Part shown: positions 34,188-46,700 of the stretch, in pieces
Layout of the letters: each line of letters opens with the position of its first letter
Position numbering within the stretch: the first letter of the stretch is position 1
Source of the DNA: Mesotaenium endlicherianum
Taxonomy: Eukaryota > Streptophyta > Zygnematophyceae > Zygnematales > Mesotaeniaceae
DNA length: 64,000 nucleotides
Reading direction: 5' to 3'
Assembly: GCA_009602735.1 (NCBI GenBank)
Contig: WELA01003638.1
Coordinates: forward strand, 26,693 to 90,692
Translations under genes and position numbers: made by a program
Notes under the pieces: generated by a model
Seen by the model: only the letters and a program-made list of their open reading frames with translations
What the model was told of the DNA's origin: nothing
Databases searched by the model: none

Positions 34188-36052
34188 CACTATCGTGCAT
34201 GGCTGTTACTGGTGGCTAATACAAAGAGCTGAGGCTTCTTCCTGACCCCTTGCAACTCGAAGTGTGGTGGTTAGAGGGGTGGGTGGGTGAGTAAGAGTAG
34301 TAGCTTACTTTCTGCTGCAACATTGCAGGAGGCTGCAATTTAGAGGAGTTTAGGTGGGTCGAGCGAGAGCTGGCAAGTGTTGAAAATTGAAGGTTTGCGA
34401 CATGAAATGTCGCAAACCAAAGTTTGACAAGTGTTCAAATTTGATCGATTTCACACGTGTTGTGTCTCATCGAAACCCTCATAAGGCTTCTCGTTGCAAA
34501 GAAGCCTCATTGCAGCAGGAAAGTAGTTGCTACACATACCCACCCACCCACCCCTCTAACCCTCCACTCCACTGGGAGAGGCACGAGGGGGGCAACGAAG
34601 TTGGTGCCAGCAATAGTGTTCAAATTTGATCGATTTCACACGTGTTGTGTCTCATCGAAACCCTCATAAGGCTTCTCGTTGCAAAGAAGCCTCATTGCAG
34701 CAGGAAAGTAGTTGCTACACATACCCACCCACCCACCCCTCTAACCCTCCACTCCACTGGGAGAGGCACGAGGGGGGCAACGAAGTTGGTGCCAGCAATA
34801 GTGTTCAAATTTGATCGATTTCACACGTGTTGTGTCTCATCGAAACCCTCATAAGGCTTCTCGTTGCAAAGAAGCCTCATTGCAGCAGGAAAGTAGTTGC
34901 TACACATACCCACCCACCCACCCCTCTAACCCTCCACTCCACTGGGAGAGGCACGAGGNNNNNNNNNNNNNNNNNNNNNNNNNNNNNNNNNNNNNNNNNN
35001 NNNNNNNNNNNNNNNNNNNNNNNNNNNNNNNNNNNNNNNNNNNNNNNNNNNNNNNNNNNNNNNNNNNNNNNNNNNNNNNNNNNNNNNNNNNNNNNNNNNN
35101 NNNNNNNNNNNNNNNNNNNNNNNNNNNNNNNNNNNNNNNNNNNNNNNNNNNNNNNNNNNNNNNNNNNNNNNNNNNNNNNNNNNNNNNNNNNNNNNNNNNN
35201 NNNNNNNNNNNNNNNNNNNNNNNNNNNNNNNNNNNNNNNNNNNNNNNNNNNNNNNNNNNNNNNNNNNNNNNNNNNNNNNNNNNNNNNNNNNNNNNNNNNN
35301 NNNNNNNNNNNNNNNNNNNNNNNNNNNNNNNNNNNNNNNNNNNNNNNNNNNNNNNNNNNNNNNNNNNNNNNNNNNNNNNNNNNNNNNNNNNNNNNNNNNN
35401 NNNNNNNNNNNNNNNNNNNNNNNNNNNNNNNNNNNNNNNNNNNNNNNNNNNNNNNNNNNNNNNNNNNNNNNNNNNNNNNNNNNNNNNNNNNNNNNNNNNN
35501 NNNNNNNNNNNNNNNNNNNNNNNNNNNNNNNNNNNNNNNNNNNNNNNNNNNNNNNNNNNNNNNCAGGAAGGTAGCTGCTACACATACCCACCCACCCACC
35601 CCTCTAACCCTCCACTCCACTGGGAGAGGCACGAGGCAGGCAATGAAGTTGGTGCCAGCAATAGTCTTCGCCATGCACGATAGTGTGGTTGTTGTTATTA
35701 GTGTTACAATATGTTTTGTCGATTGGAAGTAACCAACGGCGGCGATTCGACGGACAACCTCAACACAGCAAGAGTGCAGCTGCCAATCCATAGTGTTGTT
35801 TAGGAGCTGGAACATAGTTGTTTTGACCTCTTTTGTATTGTTCTTAATTAGTCAAGTACAGATAAGCGTAGCAGCATGTAGGAAAGGACTAGACAAGAAC
35901 AGACGACGCGCAATTTGTAGCATACTACTACTACTATTCTTTCTAAAATCACCTTCTTTCTTTCGAAATCAGGCAATTAGAACACAAACTGTCAAATTGA
36001 CAATTTCACACTCGTCAAACTTTGGTTTGCGACATTTCAAGTTACAAACCTT
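34188..36052. repeat. 185-bp tandem array inside inverted flanks, with assembly gap
   Basis: Units starting GTTCAAATTTGATCG at 34433, 34618 and 34803 are 185 bp apart and nearly identical. The array enters a run of N and a further partial unit follows the gap. The outer flanks are inverted copies: CACTATCGTGCATGGC at 34188-34203 is matched in reverse at 35670-35685 (with a GCCATG junction), and the block at 34389-34430 is matched in reverse at 36011-36052. A perfect 12-bp hairpin with a 3-base loop lies at 34392-34418. This may be an expanded foldback or inverted-repeat element. No protein is encoded. Confidence 0.8.
34959..35563. other. Assembly gap (605 N)
   Basis: The run of N interrupts the 185-bp tandem array. 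The true copy number is unknown and apparent frames across the gap are meaningless. Confidence 1.
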
Positions 36053-36493
36053 CTTGTCTGCAGCATTGTGTTGTTCCTACATGCAACATTTTCTTCATTG
36101 TTCACACAATTGCCTTAGAGGCAGACAGTAAGGCACAGTTCTCTAAGCCAATTTGCATAGACGCGACTTGCTGGATGCTTAAGTGGAGACGCCTTTGATA
36201 TACATCTACGTACATTCATGTTTCACTCTACCATAGACAGTTGCCTCCTGAGAAACAACACTAAATCAAGAAAAAGATAATCATAAGAGCCCAAATCATA
36301 AAAACATATATCAACCCAAACACTCATTAAACAACCAGTGCTTTCAAGTCCAGACCGCATACAAGCATAATGGACCTTCTTTCCAAAATACCAAAGAGTA
36401 ACACCCAACATGCCAGCTAACACGTCCACAAGCTACGCCAGAAGCTGAGCGTGATACAACTTGGAGGCCCTAAACAGCTCTAAACTAAGACGC
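36053..36493. other. Probable 3' UTR of the minus-strand gene and spacer
   Basis: No exon is recognised. The stretch directly downstream (in minus sense) of the stop codon at 36494 is AT-rich, as expected for an untranslated end. Confidence 0.4.
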
Positions 36494-39400
36494 CTAATGA
36501 GCCTCTCCGAGGCCAGATGCAACAAATGCGGCGGCAGCATCCCTGACAGACGCCTTGAAGCTCTTCTGCGAAAGGGATGTATTGGCCTTGATGCCTTCCA
36601 ACAGCTCATTGTCGTGATCAATCCACTCCTTGACCTGCACGCACATCATGCACCAGTATTAAGCGTCCAATCACTAAGCGTCCATTCGTTGAGTCTCCAA
36701 ATCGGCATGCGTGACTGCACATAGTGTACTCAAGTACACGTATAAGATTCCAGAGCAACTGCAAAAGTAGGACTGCATCTGCCAAGAGTGACTAGTGGAA
36801 GACGAAAGCAGCATGCCAACCCATGGAGCTATTGCTCGTACCATAAGTACAACCCCAGGCATTCCTTTCCCCAACATCAAAGCAACACCGACGCTGTCGG
36901 AATTTCTCACTGAGGAAGAAGCCCTTGGGGAGCATCACTCAACAAAGAGACCATTCAAACATGAGGCATTCATCCATAAAATACCTCCATGAGCCTGCTC
37001 TCGAGAGCCTTCTCGACCTCACGAGCACTTGCCACTTCTCGCTCCAAGCATTCCACCTGCACTCAAAGCAGAGCCAAGCCGCGCTAAGGCTGCTGTCAAC
37101 GAAGCACAGAAAAGTCCATGCACATTGCAACAGCCCCAGCGTTCATTCTGAACGCGCAAGTTTACGGGCTGGTCTGGGCTGGGCCAAAATGAGTTCCAAA
37201 AGCTCTCTCAGTTCAGACGGCTGTCCCCTATGCCCAGGAGCCTTCACTGTACAACAAGGCCAGAACTGTTTGAAATTCTGCCTGGACCAAGCTACAGGGA
37301 CAGCACGTCTCAGCCTGCAGTCGGCCTGCCTCAACAACAAGCCAGGACACGCCACCGGAAGGTGTCACACAAGTGGGGCCCAGGTCTGCTGACCTGCGTC
37401 AGATTTGGGCTGTGCTTGAAGAAGCCTCCCTCGGGCCCCAAGCCATTGCTGTAGTCTGCCCGCTCCCCATGGGCAGTGCCGTTTTGGAAAGCCCTCAGGC
37501 TGTCCTCCCACGCAGCGGCAGCAGCGACGGCTCTCTCTACTGAGCTTGCAGCTTCTAAGACTCGCCCAAGCTCAGGCGCATCTGCAGTATGAATAGGGCT
37601 GTAGCTTCCGTCGCTTTGCTTGCCGCAGCCGCCTCCCCCGTAGTGGTGACACTTGGCAGGTGTGCTGTGGCGACAGGTTGCTGGCCTAGGGTGCCGCCCG
37701 GGACTGCTGCTGGGTGAGCGCTGATGGGGGCTGTCAAACGACTTGCAGGCACTGTCCATAGCCTTCAAGCTCATGCCAGCAATGCGATCGACAAGTGTCT
37801 CGCTGTCAAGAGCTGCGTCCGCGGCCATTCTGAAGACCCGAGCAGCTGCCCTGGCGGCCGTGGCAGGAACCGTGGAGGCAGGAGATGCAGGGGGATCTTT
37901 TGCCCTCTGTTGCATCTCAGGGGCTATACGGGCATGGGCCCCGCTGGCTGAGTAGCTGCCGCTATGATTGTCAGAATACTGGTGGGGGCCATCCGGTGCT
38001 GCCTCCTGGCCGCGCCCCAGCCTCAGCTCCTGATACACGCCAGCAGCAGCAGCAGCAACATGAGGACCACTACACAGACAGTTGCAGCATACGCTGCGAC
38101 ACATCAACGGGCCATCCCAGGATACGGAGGGCAAGCTAATAAGATAAAGGCCTGAAGCTGGGAGACACACACACATCCCAGTAGAAAAGAAACCCAAGCA
38201 TCAAGTTATTGCACTGAAATCAGCAGCCAGGATAACAAGCTCGGCTATGAACCACTCTGACCCAGTCACACACGGTCGAGTGCCCCCCCCCCAACACACA
38301 CAGCCCGTCATTGTCAAGCACTACTTAAAAAGCAATACGTGGAAGCTCCCCCCCTGCATCACATGGAGCTCCTGGTCACATGCTCACGGATCACATGGTA
38401 CAGCAACAGGACGATAACACGCTACTAAGTACTGATTTGCGGCGACAGCAACATCAAAGCCGCCGCCGCCGCAGGGCAGCAACAGAGGAAGACTGTCTGC
38501 ACCTTGTCCAGTTCTTGCACCATGAGGGAGCTCAGGGAGATGCCCTCCTGGAGGCCCTGCTCGAGGCCAAAGCTGTGGAACTTGGACAGCAGGTCCTGCC
38601 CAGCCCTGATCGTCGACGCCAGCTCTACCAGGCTCTCTGCTTTGCACTTGTTCCCAGCCGGGCTGGCCCCGGCCCCACCAGAGGAGCCTGCACGTGCCGG
38701 CGGGCTGCCAGCTGGCGGTGGCGATGCGCTAGCATCATTACCGGCGCTGAAGCTCACCGCTGCGACAGCGCTCTGAGACGGGCCCAGGGTTCTGCAGCCG
38801 TTTGCCTCTTCCCCGACGGGCGCGTGCTGCTTCTTATTGAAGCTTGCTCGCACAATGGAGCTCCTCAGCTCTTCCAGCTCCTCCGGAAAGTTGTAGGGCG
38901 TGCCACCGGCAGCTGCCGCCGTGCCACCTGTCGCACCTGGCTTGCCAGCAGCACCAGCGGCATCATACAACCGGGGGTCCACATCGAGAAGGGTGTCCCC
39001 GCTCAAATGCAGAGCAGCCTGCAGCGACTTGGCAAGCTCCTCCACTGCCCCTTTGGGGGGGGTGCTGGGCAGGCCAAGCTCTGCGTTGCGGCAGCTGCAG
39101 CTCAGGCAGCTGCCGAGCGAGCCCGGGTTGCTGGCGTCGCGGGGCCCGCAGCCTTGGGCAGTGGAGGAGGACGAGGAGAAGAGCATGCTCAGCACCATCT
39201 CCACAGTCACTTCTCCCATCTCCTCGCCCTTCACCTGGCTCTCCAGCCTCTGCAACTGGGCTGCCAGCTCGGCCAGCTTGTCGTCCATGCTGAGAGAGAA
39301 CATGCTGCTTCCCCCCTTCCCGTTGCTGTCTTCTGCCTGGAGGCTTGCCTTCAGTTCCCACCCATTCCCCTGTGCAGGCCTGGAGGCGGCCGTAGAAGCG

Positions 39401-40278
39401 GCGGCAGCAGCAGCAGCAGAGGCTTTCACTCTCTGGGGCTCTGTGCTGCTGGGGCCCGCCCAGCTGGCTCCCACCAGAGCTCTCTTGCTGGCAGACAGCT
39501 GTTGGGAGAGCTCGGCCAGAGGAGCGTTCAGGTACTCCAGGAACTTGGCCACTCGGAGGGGGGGCTTGTTGGGCGCCTTCAGAATGAGGTTGCTGACAGC
39601 GACGGGGGACCCCCGTTCTCTGCGGCCCTCGTCGGCGGCCGCGTCCGGGCGTTTCATGCCGTTGTTCGGCGCATAGTAGTCGTCCGAGCCCTTGTGCCGC
39701 TTAGCACGCCGAGGCGAGTCCATGTGCTCCTCCTCCGCAAACTCGTCATCAGCCAAATAGCTCCTTGCCTCTTTGCGGTCCTCCCCTCCCCTCTCCACCC
39801 AGTTGGCGGCGGCAGCAGTTGGGGCAGGAGCCCGGGCCCTGTCATCAAATCTGCCCGCCGAGCAGTGGCCAGCAGCCCCCCCCTCGACAGCCTCAGCTTC
39901 CTCGCCAGGCCTCTGGCGCGCACCTGGACTGCCACGCTCTGCTCCAGCAAGCAGAGTCAACCCCTGGAGCGTCCCCCCTGCAGATGATGCTTTCGCCTCT
40001 GCTGCGGCACGCTCCCTAGAGCCGCTCTTGTTCTCGCTCCCTGCAACTGCTGATGCTACTGGAGCGGCATTAGCAGCTGAAGCTGCAGCTCCAGCTCCAG
40101 CTCCATGCGCTTGCGCACCCGAGGCAGAGCCCTTCTTCTTGTCGCCGCCGCCGCCGCCGCCTCTCTGCTTCTCGGCGGCCCGGGCAGCCTCCTCCTCCCT
40201 CTCCTTCTCTTTGAGCTTCTCCTTCTCCAGCTTCTCCTTCCCGCGGCGCAGCTTCTTCTCCCGCTTACGCTGCGCTTT
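36494..40278 (-). CDS. Coiled-coil protein or 3' extension of the NOT4 gene, unrecognised
   Basis: Phase-0 exons on the minus strand can be chained: 40278 down to about 38480, 38029-37394, 37056-36985 and 36634-36494. The first exon starts with a basic, charged helix (KAQRKREKKLRRGKEKLEKE), then low-complexity Ala/Gly/Ser sequence with islands such as NLILKAPNKPPLRVAKFLEY. The 24-residue exon 37056-36985 reads as a coiled coil (VECLEREVASAREVEKALES). The last exon ends with SFKASVRDAAAAFVASGLGE and a TAG at 36494. I do not know this family. The upstream NOT4 exon can splice in phase into 40278 (donor at 40808), so this may be one giant transcript. Equally, a stop at 40776 would end NOT4 and make this a separate gene, with a start near 40305. 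The donor of the long first exon is weak and uncertain. Confidence 0.45.
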
Positions 40279-40775
40279 CTGCATACACCACGCCCTTACC
40301 TCCAAATTGAGGGCTTCAATACATCAGACACACATGCGCAGCCCCCCCTGGAGCAGCTAACTTCCTGCTTCATGCAGGCAGCATCGCGCAATACGAGCAG
40401 CAGGACAAGACACAAACATTCAGCCATAGAACTGCGGCTCACTCGACCAATGTCTTCTTCACAATGCCAACATCCATGGCATTCGATGCAGAGGACACAA
40501 AAACTACCAACACCATCATTCCAATGCACCACTAGAGTGGAGGTGGGTTCATGTACTATTTCAAGGATAGAAAGTCCACAGGCTACCAGCTTCCCATCTG
40601 TTCGCATCATGCAAATCTAATACACAGCAGTCACATGACACACTCGGGGAAGGAATCACGATAAGCCTTAACACAAACTGCAGTCCCCTCAGTGCCTTCA
40701 CCTCCAGAACACCAGAACACCCCCGGCAGGCAGCCGACATCCTCGCATCCACTCTGCGCTCCTACTCTCGGCTCA

Positions 40776-43700
40776 TCACCCCAGTCCAAAGGAGACAAGG
40801 AGCGTCACCTTTTGCTCCAGAGTGAGCTCTGCATCTTGGTCGCCCTCGTCCACGCCCCCAGGCCCAGCAATCTGTGCTGCAGCACTGTATCCACTGCCAT
40901 CTACCATTGCAACAGAAAGCGAGGGGCCACCGAACCCAGCCGGGGGTGCAACCTGAAACGACGGCACCCCCGCACCTGTGACATAGGCAGGTGGTTGCTG
41001 CATGGAGTACTGCTGCTGCTGCTGCTGCCGCTCCAAGAGGTCTGGCAGCCCATCCCTGAAGCCCGGTGTGAGATAGGCAAAGCGATGACTGCCGGCCCCC
41101 GAGCCACTGCCACCTGACATCTCCATGGGACCTACGGCAGGATAAGGCAACTGGACCCCGGAGCCTGCAGCAGCGCCTCTGCCTCCATCCTCACCCCCTC
41201 CTGCTGCCTCCCTCCGGTAGTCCAAGTGCATGCTGGGCCAAGACAGCTCCTGAGGGGACGAGCCCAAGCCCGAGCCTGAGCCCGAGCCAAAACCCAAACC
41301 TGGAGGTGTGGCTGTCCTGGAGGCGCCAGCAAGGCTCCCCTCATGACCCCCAGCTCCATAGGGAGGCTGCGGGGGGGCAGCAAGAGCCTCAATGAACGCG
41401 GAGCAATTGTCATTTCCGACCATATGCGCATTACCATGCTCGTGGGCGTAGGCGTGGAGATGATTGTGGCGCAAGAAGTTGGAGTCCAAGGAGGAGCCGG
41501 GCCCCTGCAGCTGCAGGTCTTGCTGGAGGGCAAACAGATGCCGCGAGCTTTTCCCGCTCAGAGCAGGCGAGCCCCCCTCGCTCTCCTGGGGGGGAGCAAA
41601 CCACCCGCCCTCGCCGGAGGTGGCCGACGCCATGGACGCAAAGGAGGAGTACTCCTTTGGATGCTGCTGCTGCCGCATGTAAGAATGGGCACCGCTCGTC
41701 TGCTGCTGGGGGTAGGTGTTCTGGACAGCAGGTGGCTGCTGGTGGGGCCTGAAGGGTGAGAGGTTGTACAGCAACCCATTTGGCACTCCTGAGAATGCCT
41801 GCAACACATTTGGGTAGCCGGAAAACGACGGCTCCTGGGGCGGCAGCCCCGGGGGAAGGTAGGAATAGGGGCTTCCCCCGCCGTGGTGCCCAGAGGCGAA
41901 GTGGCCGGGCAGCGCACTCACGCCTGTGCCAAGGTGGGGCAGCTGAGCCGTGGGACCTCCCAAATTGCTGGCCGACATGTCGTGGTAATGCTGCTGCTGC
42001 TGCTGCTGCTGAAGCATGGGCGACTGGCCGTACATGCCTGACAGGCCATACGGGCTGCCCACGGGTGAGACGGAGCTTCCGCCACCGCCCACGCCCTGGC
42101 CTGCGCCGCCCCCGTTGTTATTATTGTGGTTGCCAAAGAAGGAGCCCAGGGACAAGTTTTGCAGCCCCTGGCCAGCCCCTGCCCCAGATTGCGAGCTCCT
42201 GTGCGGCACTGGCAGAGCACCCTTCCCCACGGCCATAATGGCAGGGTCCAAAAACTCGAGCTCGCTGACGGGGTCTTCCGCCGAGTCAGAGAGAGCTGCA
42301 GCCTGGCTGCCTACATGACCGTGCTCCCATCTTGCCAACGCTGCAGCGGCATGCGGCTCCTGCGTTGCTGCAGCACCTGCCTTGTACTCGCGAGCCCCTG
42401 CAGCAAGGCAGCAAGCAAAGAGAGTGTGCACACACCCGAGAGGTTATAGTGGAGAGTCAGAGCAAGCAGTTCACGAAGCCAAGAGCAGAAGACACCTATC
42501 AGTATAGCAGTCCAGTGATCGCAACAAACACATAGTCCCACTTGAGAGGAGGAAGAGCACGACCTGTTGCCAAGTGATGTCTGAGTGGACATAAATAAAA
42601 GATAGACGACAATAACGGGACTCACCAAACCCGGGAGGTGGTGGTGGCAGCCTGGTGCCGCCTGAAGCCGGGCCAGCTTGCGCGCGGGCTGGAGCTCCAA
42701 ACCCTGGCGGGGGTGTCAGCCCTGCACATGATAGTCACAGCAGACATTCAAACAGTAAGCTAGTCGGCGCAAACCGGCACAATAGTGGCATCTGGATAGC
42801 CAGTCTGTGTAGCAAAAGACACCCCTTGCCTCCTCAGGGAGGCCCTGCAGTCTTGCGGTAGAGCTCATTGAGCTAAAGACATACAGAGCTCCATCCACTT
42901 TCTCCACCAGTAAAGCATCCGGAGCTTTGTTTGAGGAGGGGGGGGAAAAGAATCAATTCAGGTTGACATACTAATAGGAGTCACGTATGCCTCTGAAATT
43001 TCCGGAGGAAGCCCCATGCAAAAGAGCCTCCAAAAAATAAGATAAAATACGCACACCCTGTGTTGGTCCTGCTGTCCCCGGCCCATACAACACAACCGAC
43101 TACCCAGAAACATAGGCAGGACCGTGGTTCATCACAACAAGACACTACAAACTTTGTCCACAATTCTGGGTCGCGCTCTCAAAAGAGTGCACATCCTTGT
43201 AAACAGCCAATGTAGAGCTGACATGATCTTCAAATTGGGTCCCAACACGTTCTCGACAACGACCAAGGAGGAGCAAAGCCTGGCAAAGAAGCCTATCCAT
43301 GACGGAAGTTCCCTACCTCCGGTCTTGGGCGCAGGTGGGTAACCAGAGAAGGATGACTGAATAATGTTCTCTTCGTACGGCATGCCAGCCGTGGTGCTCC
43401 CCCCGCTGCTTGCCCCGGGAGCAACAAAAGGGTGGTCCTGCGCCTGCTGTGACGTCCCCATAACAGCTGCAGGTCCACCACCATAGGGAGGGCCCGGTGC
43501 AGCCGCCGCTGCGGGCTGGCTGAAAGCTCCACCAAAGAAGGAGCTGATGGCGTTTCTGCCTTCGGCGATGCTCTCCTCGTCCTCCTCGCGCGCAAACCGG
43601 AACCTCGACTGCCTGCCGGACGAGCTGCTGCTGCGACTGGGCATCCCCGGCGAAGGTCCTGCTCCCGGTACAGCCTCTGGCTTGGAGGAGGAGGAGGAGG

Positions 43701-46700
43701 ACGCGAATATCTTGGCTAGGTCGCCGGGAGCGTTCAGCGGGCCCTCCCCCCACATGTCCAGGTCCAGTCCCAGGATGTCTGCAATCACGCTCATCTCATC
43801 CTGCATTGCGGGGGGCGGGGCGCCAGGTGGCCTGGTGGCCGCTGGTACAGCGCTCGAGGCGATGTCTGTGGTCTGACCCGCCTCTGAGGAGGCCTCTGCT
43901 TCGTGTACCTCGTGGCAGTCGCCCACAGCACCCACTGCAATGGAACTGTTCGTCACCATGGCACGCTCGCTCTCCTCCTGCTCCTCGGTGAGCAACAAGT
44001 CTCCAGTAATGATCCTCACAAGGTCATCGTCCGGCAGACCCGCACTGTGTACATTCCCTTTGCCCTGTCCGTCGCCTGGGTGCGCCTGCACTGACACGAG
44101 AGCAGCTTCCGCATTCCCAGTGTCGCTCTCACCCACAGTGCCCTCAACCTCCCCGCCGCTTGTCTCAGCTACAGCTACCCCGCCCTTGAGAGGTTCCTCA
44201 AGATCAGATGCGGCAGCACGGTGCACCTCTGCCCCAACTGCAATTTCACCCTCACCCTCGCTTCTGCCGGAAGCTTTCCAAGGCTCTGGAGCATGGCGTC
44301 CCTCCTCCTTGCGAGCAACCTCTCCCTCCTCTTTCTGTGACTCTCTAGCCTGTTGATCCTCCCGCATGAGCCTGCTGATACCCCCCGTGGAAGAATGCCT
44401 ACCTGACTTCTTGCCTGATTGTGTTTCAGGCCTTATTGCATTGGTTGACACACTACTCGCGTTTACCTTAGCTTTCTCAGGCGGCTCGGCCGATGCTTCC
44501 CCAGATCCTGAAACGGCTGCCTTGGCATCAGGAGGTTCCACCTTTCCAGTTGCAGCTTCTTGCTGGGCAGCTGCAGCTCTGGAACCATGCTGTTTCTCTG
44601 TACTACCAACACTATCCTCTTTCGAGACTGACCTTGCAGCAACTGGAACAGGAGCCGAAGCAGGAGGAGCAGAAGAAAGATGGGCGGCGGCGGCAGCAGC
44701 AGCAGAGCTCATTCGAGTACCTGCTTCAACAGCGCTGCTTACACCTGAGCCTGAGCCCAGGCCTGAGCTTGGGCCTGAAGCACTAGCAGAGGGTGCAGTG
44801 CTGCCACCATGCATGCTGCTGCCATGAACTTGCCGACCTCGAGCTTTCCCATTACTCTGAGCAGCCAACACAGCGGCAGCCTGCTTGGGTGTGGGGTCGA
44901 GCGCTACGATGCGCGGTTGCTGCGGAACACTCTCTGCTTCATGGGGCTTGGAGTGCCGTGCTGCGGCGGCAGCAAAAGAGCCGGCCGGTGGCTGTCTCCC
45001 TGCTTTAGTCACAGGAGGAGTGGTGCCAGGCGATGGACTGGTCACAGCAGGAGCAAACCCAGAAACTGAGTGCCGCGCCGCGGGCGGTTCGCCCGCAGGA
45101 GAGGAGCCCAGGCTGACCGACGCGCTGCTGTTGCCATTGCGATGCTTGGCCAGGTTGGCCCAGCCCGTGAATGCAACAGGCGAGCTGCTGAGGCTTGCCG
45201 AGGGGCTCATGTTGGGCAGCTTGTCGGAGCCTGCCGAGCTGGCCACGGACATGGGGGAGGTGCCAGGATTTGACATCACCGGAGGAGGGTGGGCACTGGC
45301 ATGGATCACACGCCCGCCCAGCACTGCAGCGGAAGCGGAAGGGCGCCGGTGAGGCGAGGTCGAGCCATTTGCTGTGGAGAGTGACGCCCCAGAAGTGGAG
45401 GGCGAAGGTATGGGCCTCGGCTTGGAGCCAGGTGGAGGCCCTGATGCCTTTGATGGGATAGGTACTGGTGCGGCCCCTTGCGGCCTGACGACAGATGGTC
45501 CCTTGGAAGCCCTGATCCCACCAGCACCCCACCAGCATCGATGTGCACATAGGTGCATCAGTCTAGCGTGACATGTCGCCACACAGTGCCATGAAAGACC
45601 TGGTTGTCCCAAAACATCAGCCTTACGCTGCTTGCTTGTGGCATAACGCTTGTGTAAAGAGCACGTGGTCTTGTGCCCCACAAGTCTGTAGCATGAGATA
45701 CCAGAAATGCACGAGGTGTGCAGGACATACCAAGAGGCGGCGGGTGGCAAGCCACTGGTCCTCGCAGTTGCTGTTGGGGCTTGGGGAATGGCGACAGCCT
45801 TCATAGCCGCACTAGTTGTCGCAACCGACGGGGCCGGTGGCGGCAGCGACGGCTGCAGCAAGGCTGGAGATGCAGCCTGTTTGACAAACAATGCAACAGT
45901 AAGCTCACACCTCTGGACACTGACGCTCACTGGCATGTCCACACAGCCCTACGCGCATTCCAAACATGCAGATGGCAGTATGCTTTCTGCAGCTTTCGCA
46001 GAACCCACATCATGCAGAGCTCAGGTCCTGACACCGACAAGCACTTGATGACCGATACTTGCAAGGGCATGCGCAGTCGAAGAGAATGCTCTCACTTTGC
46101 CTACACAGACCACAGAGTCCCTTCTTATTAGCATACGCCGAGCACAACTCCCTGCTTAGAAAAAGGTCGCTCCTTCACACCACAACCAGCAAGCTGCCGA
46201 TCGATGCATGGATGGTAAACAATTGCTAAAATTCACTCTGCAGCTAAGCAATCATTTAATACTGATAGAACTTCTTCAGAAACACTACGTTCTCATAGTA
46301 GTACATGGATGACATTACCGCAGATGAGGGCGAGGCTAGCTGATCGGGTGAAGGTGGAAATCCTCCTCCTAAGCGGCGAGACGGCGGATGCAGGGCATCA
46401 TAGGAGCTGGTTTTACTGCATCCGCACAATGCCCCTTGTCCACAGTGAGCTGTTAGTTACTTCGGCAGGCTACTACGCGGTTGAAAAGCACACAAGAGAG
46501 CCATGCGCACCTGTAGAGAGGTCAACAAGCATGAACTTGAGAAAGAGAACGTTCCATGCCCTGGTAAAACAGGATGCGAAGTAGTACAGGACTTTGATGC
46601 TGCACACATACTGCATGTGAGATCTGTGCCAAAATCAGATACAATTTGAATGCCTGCAAACTGTAGTACAATTTGAAAACAGCGCTTAAAAAGAGAAAGC

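Noticed and set aside
34433-34958. CRISPR-like array
   Set aside because: Units are 185 bp, contiguous and without spacers, in a eukaryotic genome. This is a tandem satellite.
34811-35815. 300-codon frames across the tandem array
   Set aside because: They exist only because the run of N contains no stop codon.
37143-37355. Extra minus-strand exon between 37394 and 37056
   Set aside because: A Leu-rich stretch has a plausible donor, but its length leaves one extra base and would break the phase of the neighbouring exons.
38380-39987. Long plus-strand open frame (about 535 codons)
   Set aside because: It lies antisense to the GC-rich minus-strand exon 40278-38480. High GC suppresses stops on both strands, and the peptide has no recognisable domain.
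43132-45942. Single 936-codon minus-strand gene
   Set aside because: It is an internal NOT4 exon plus translated intron on both sides. Splice borders at 45511 and 43317 keep phase with neighbouring exons.
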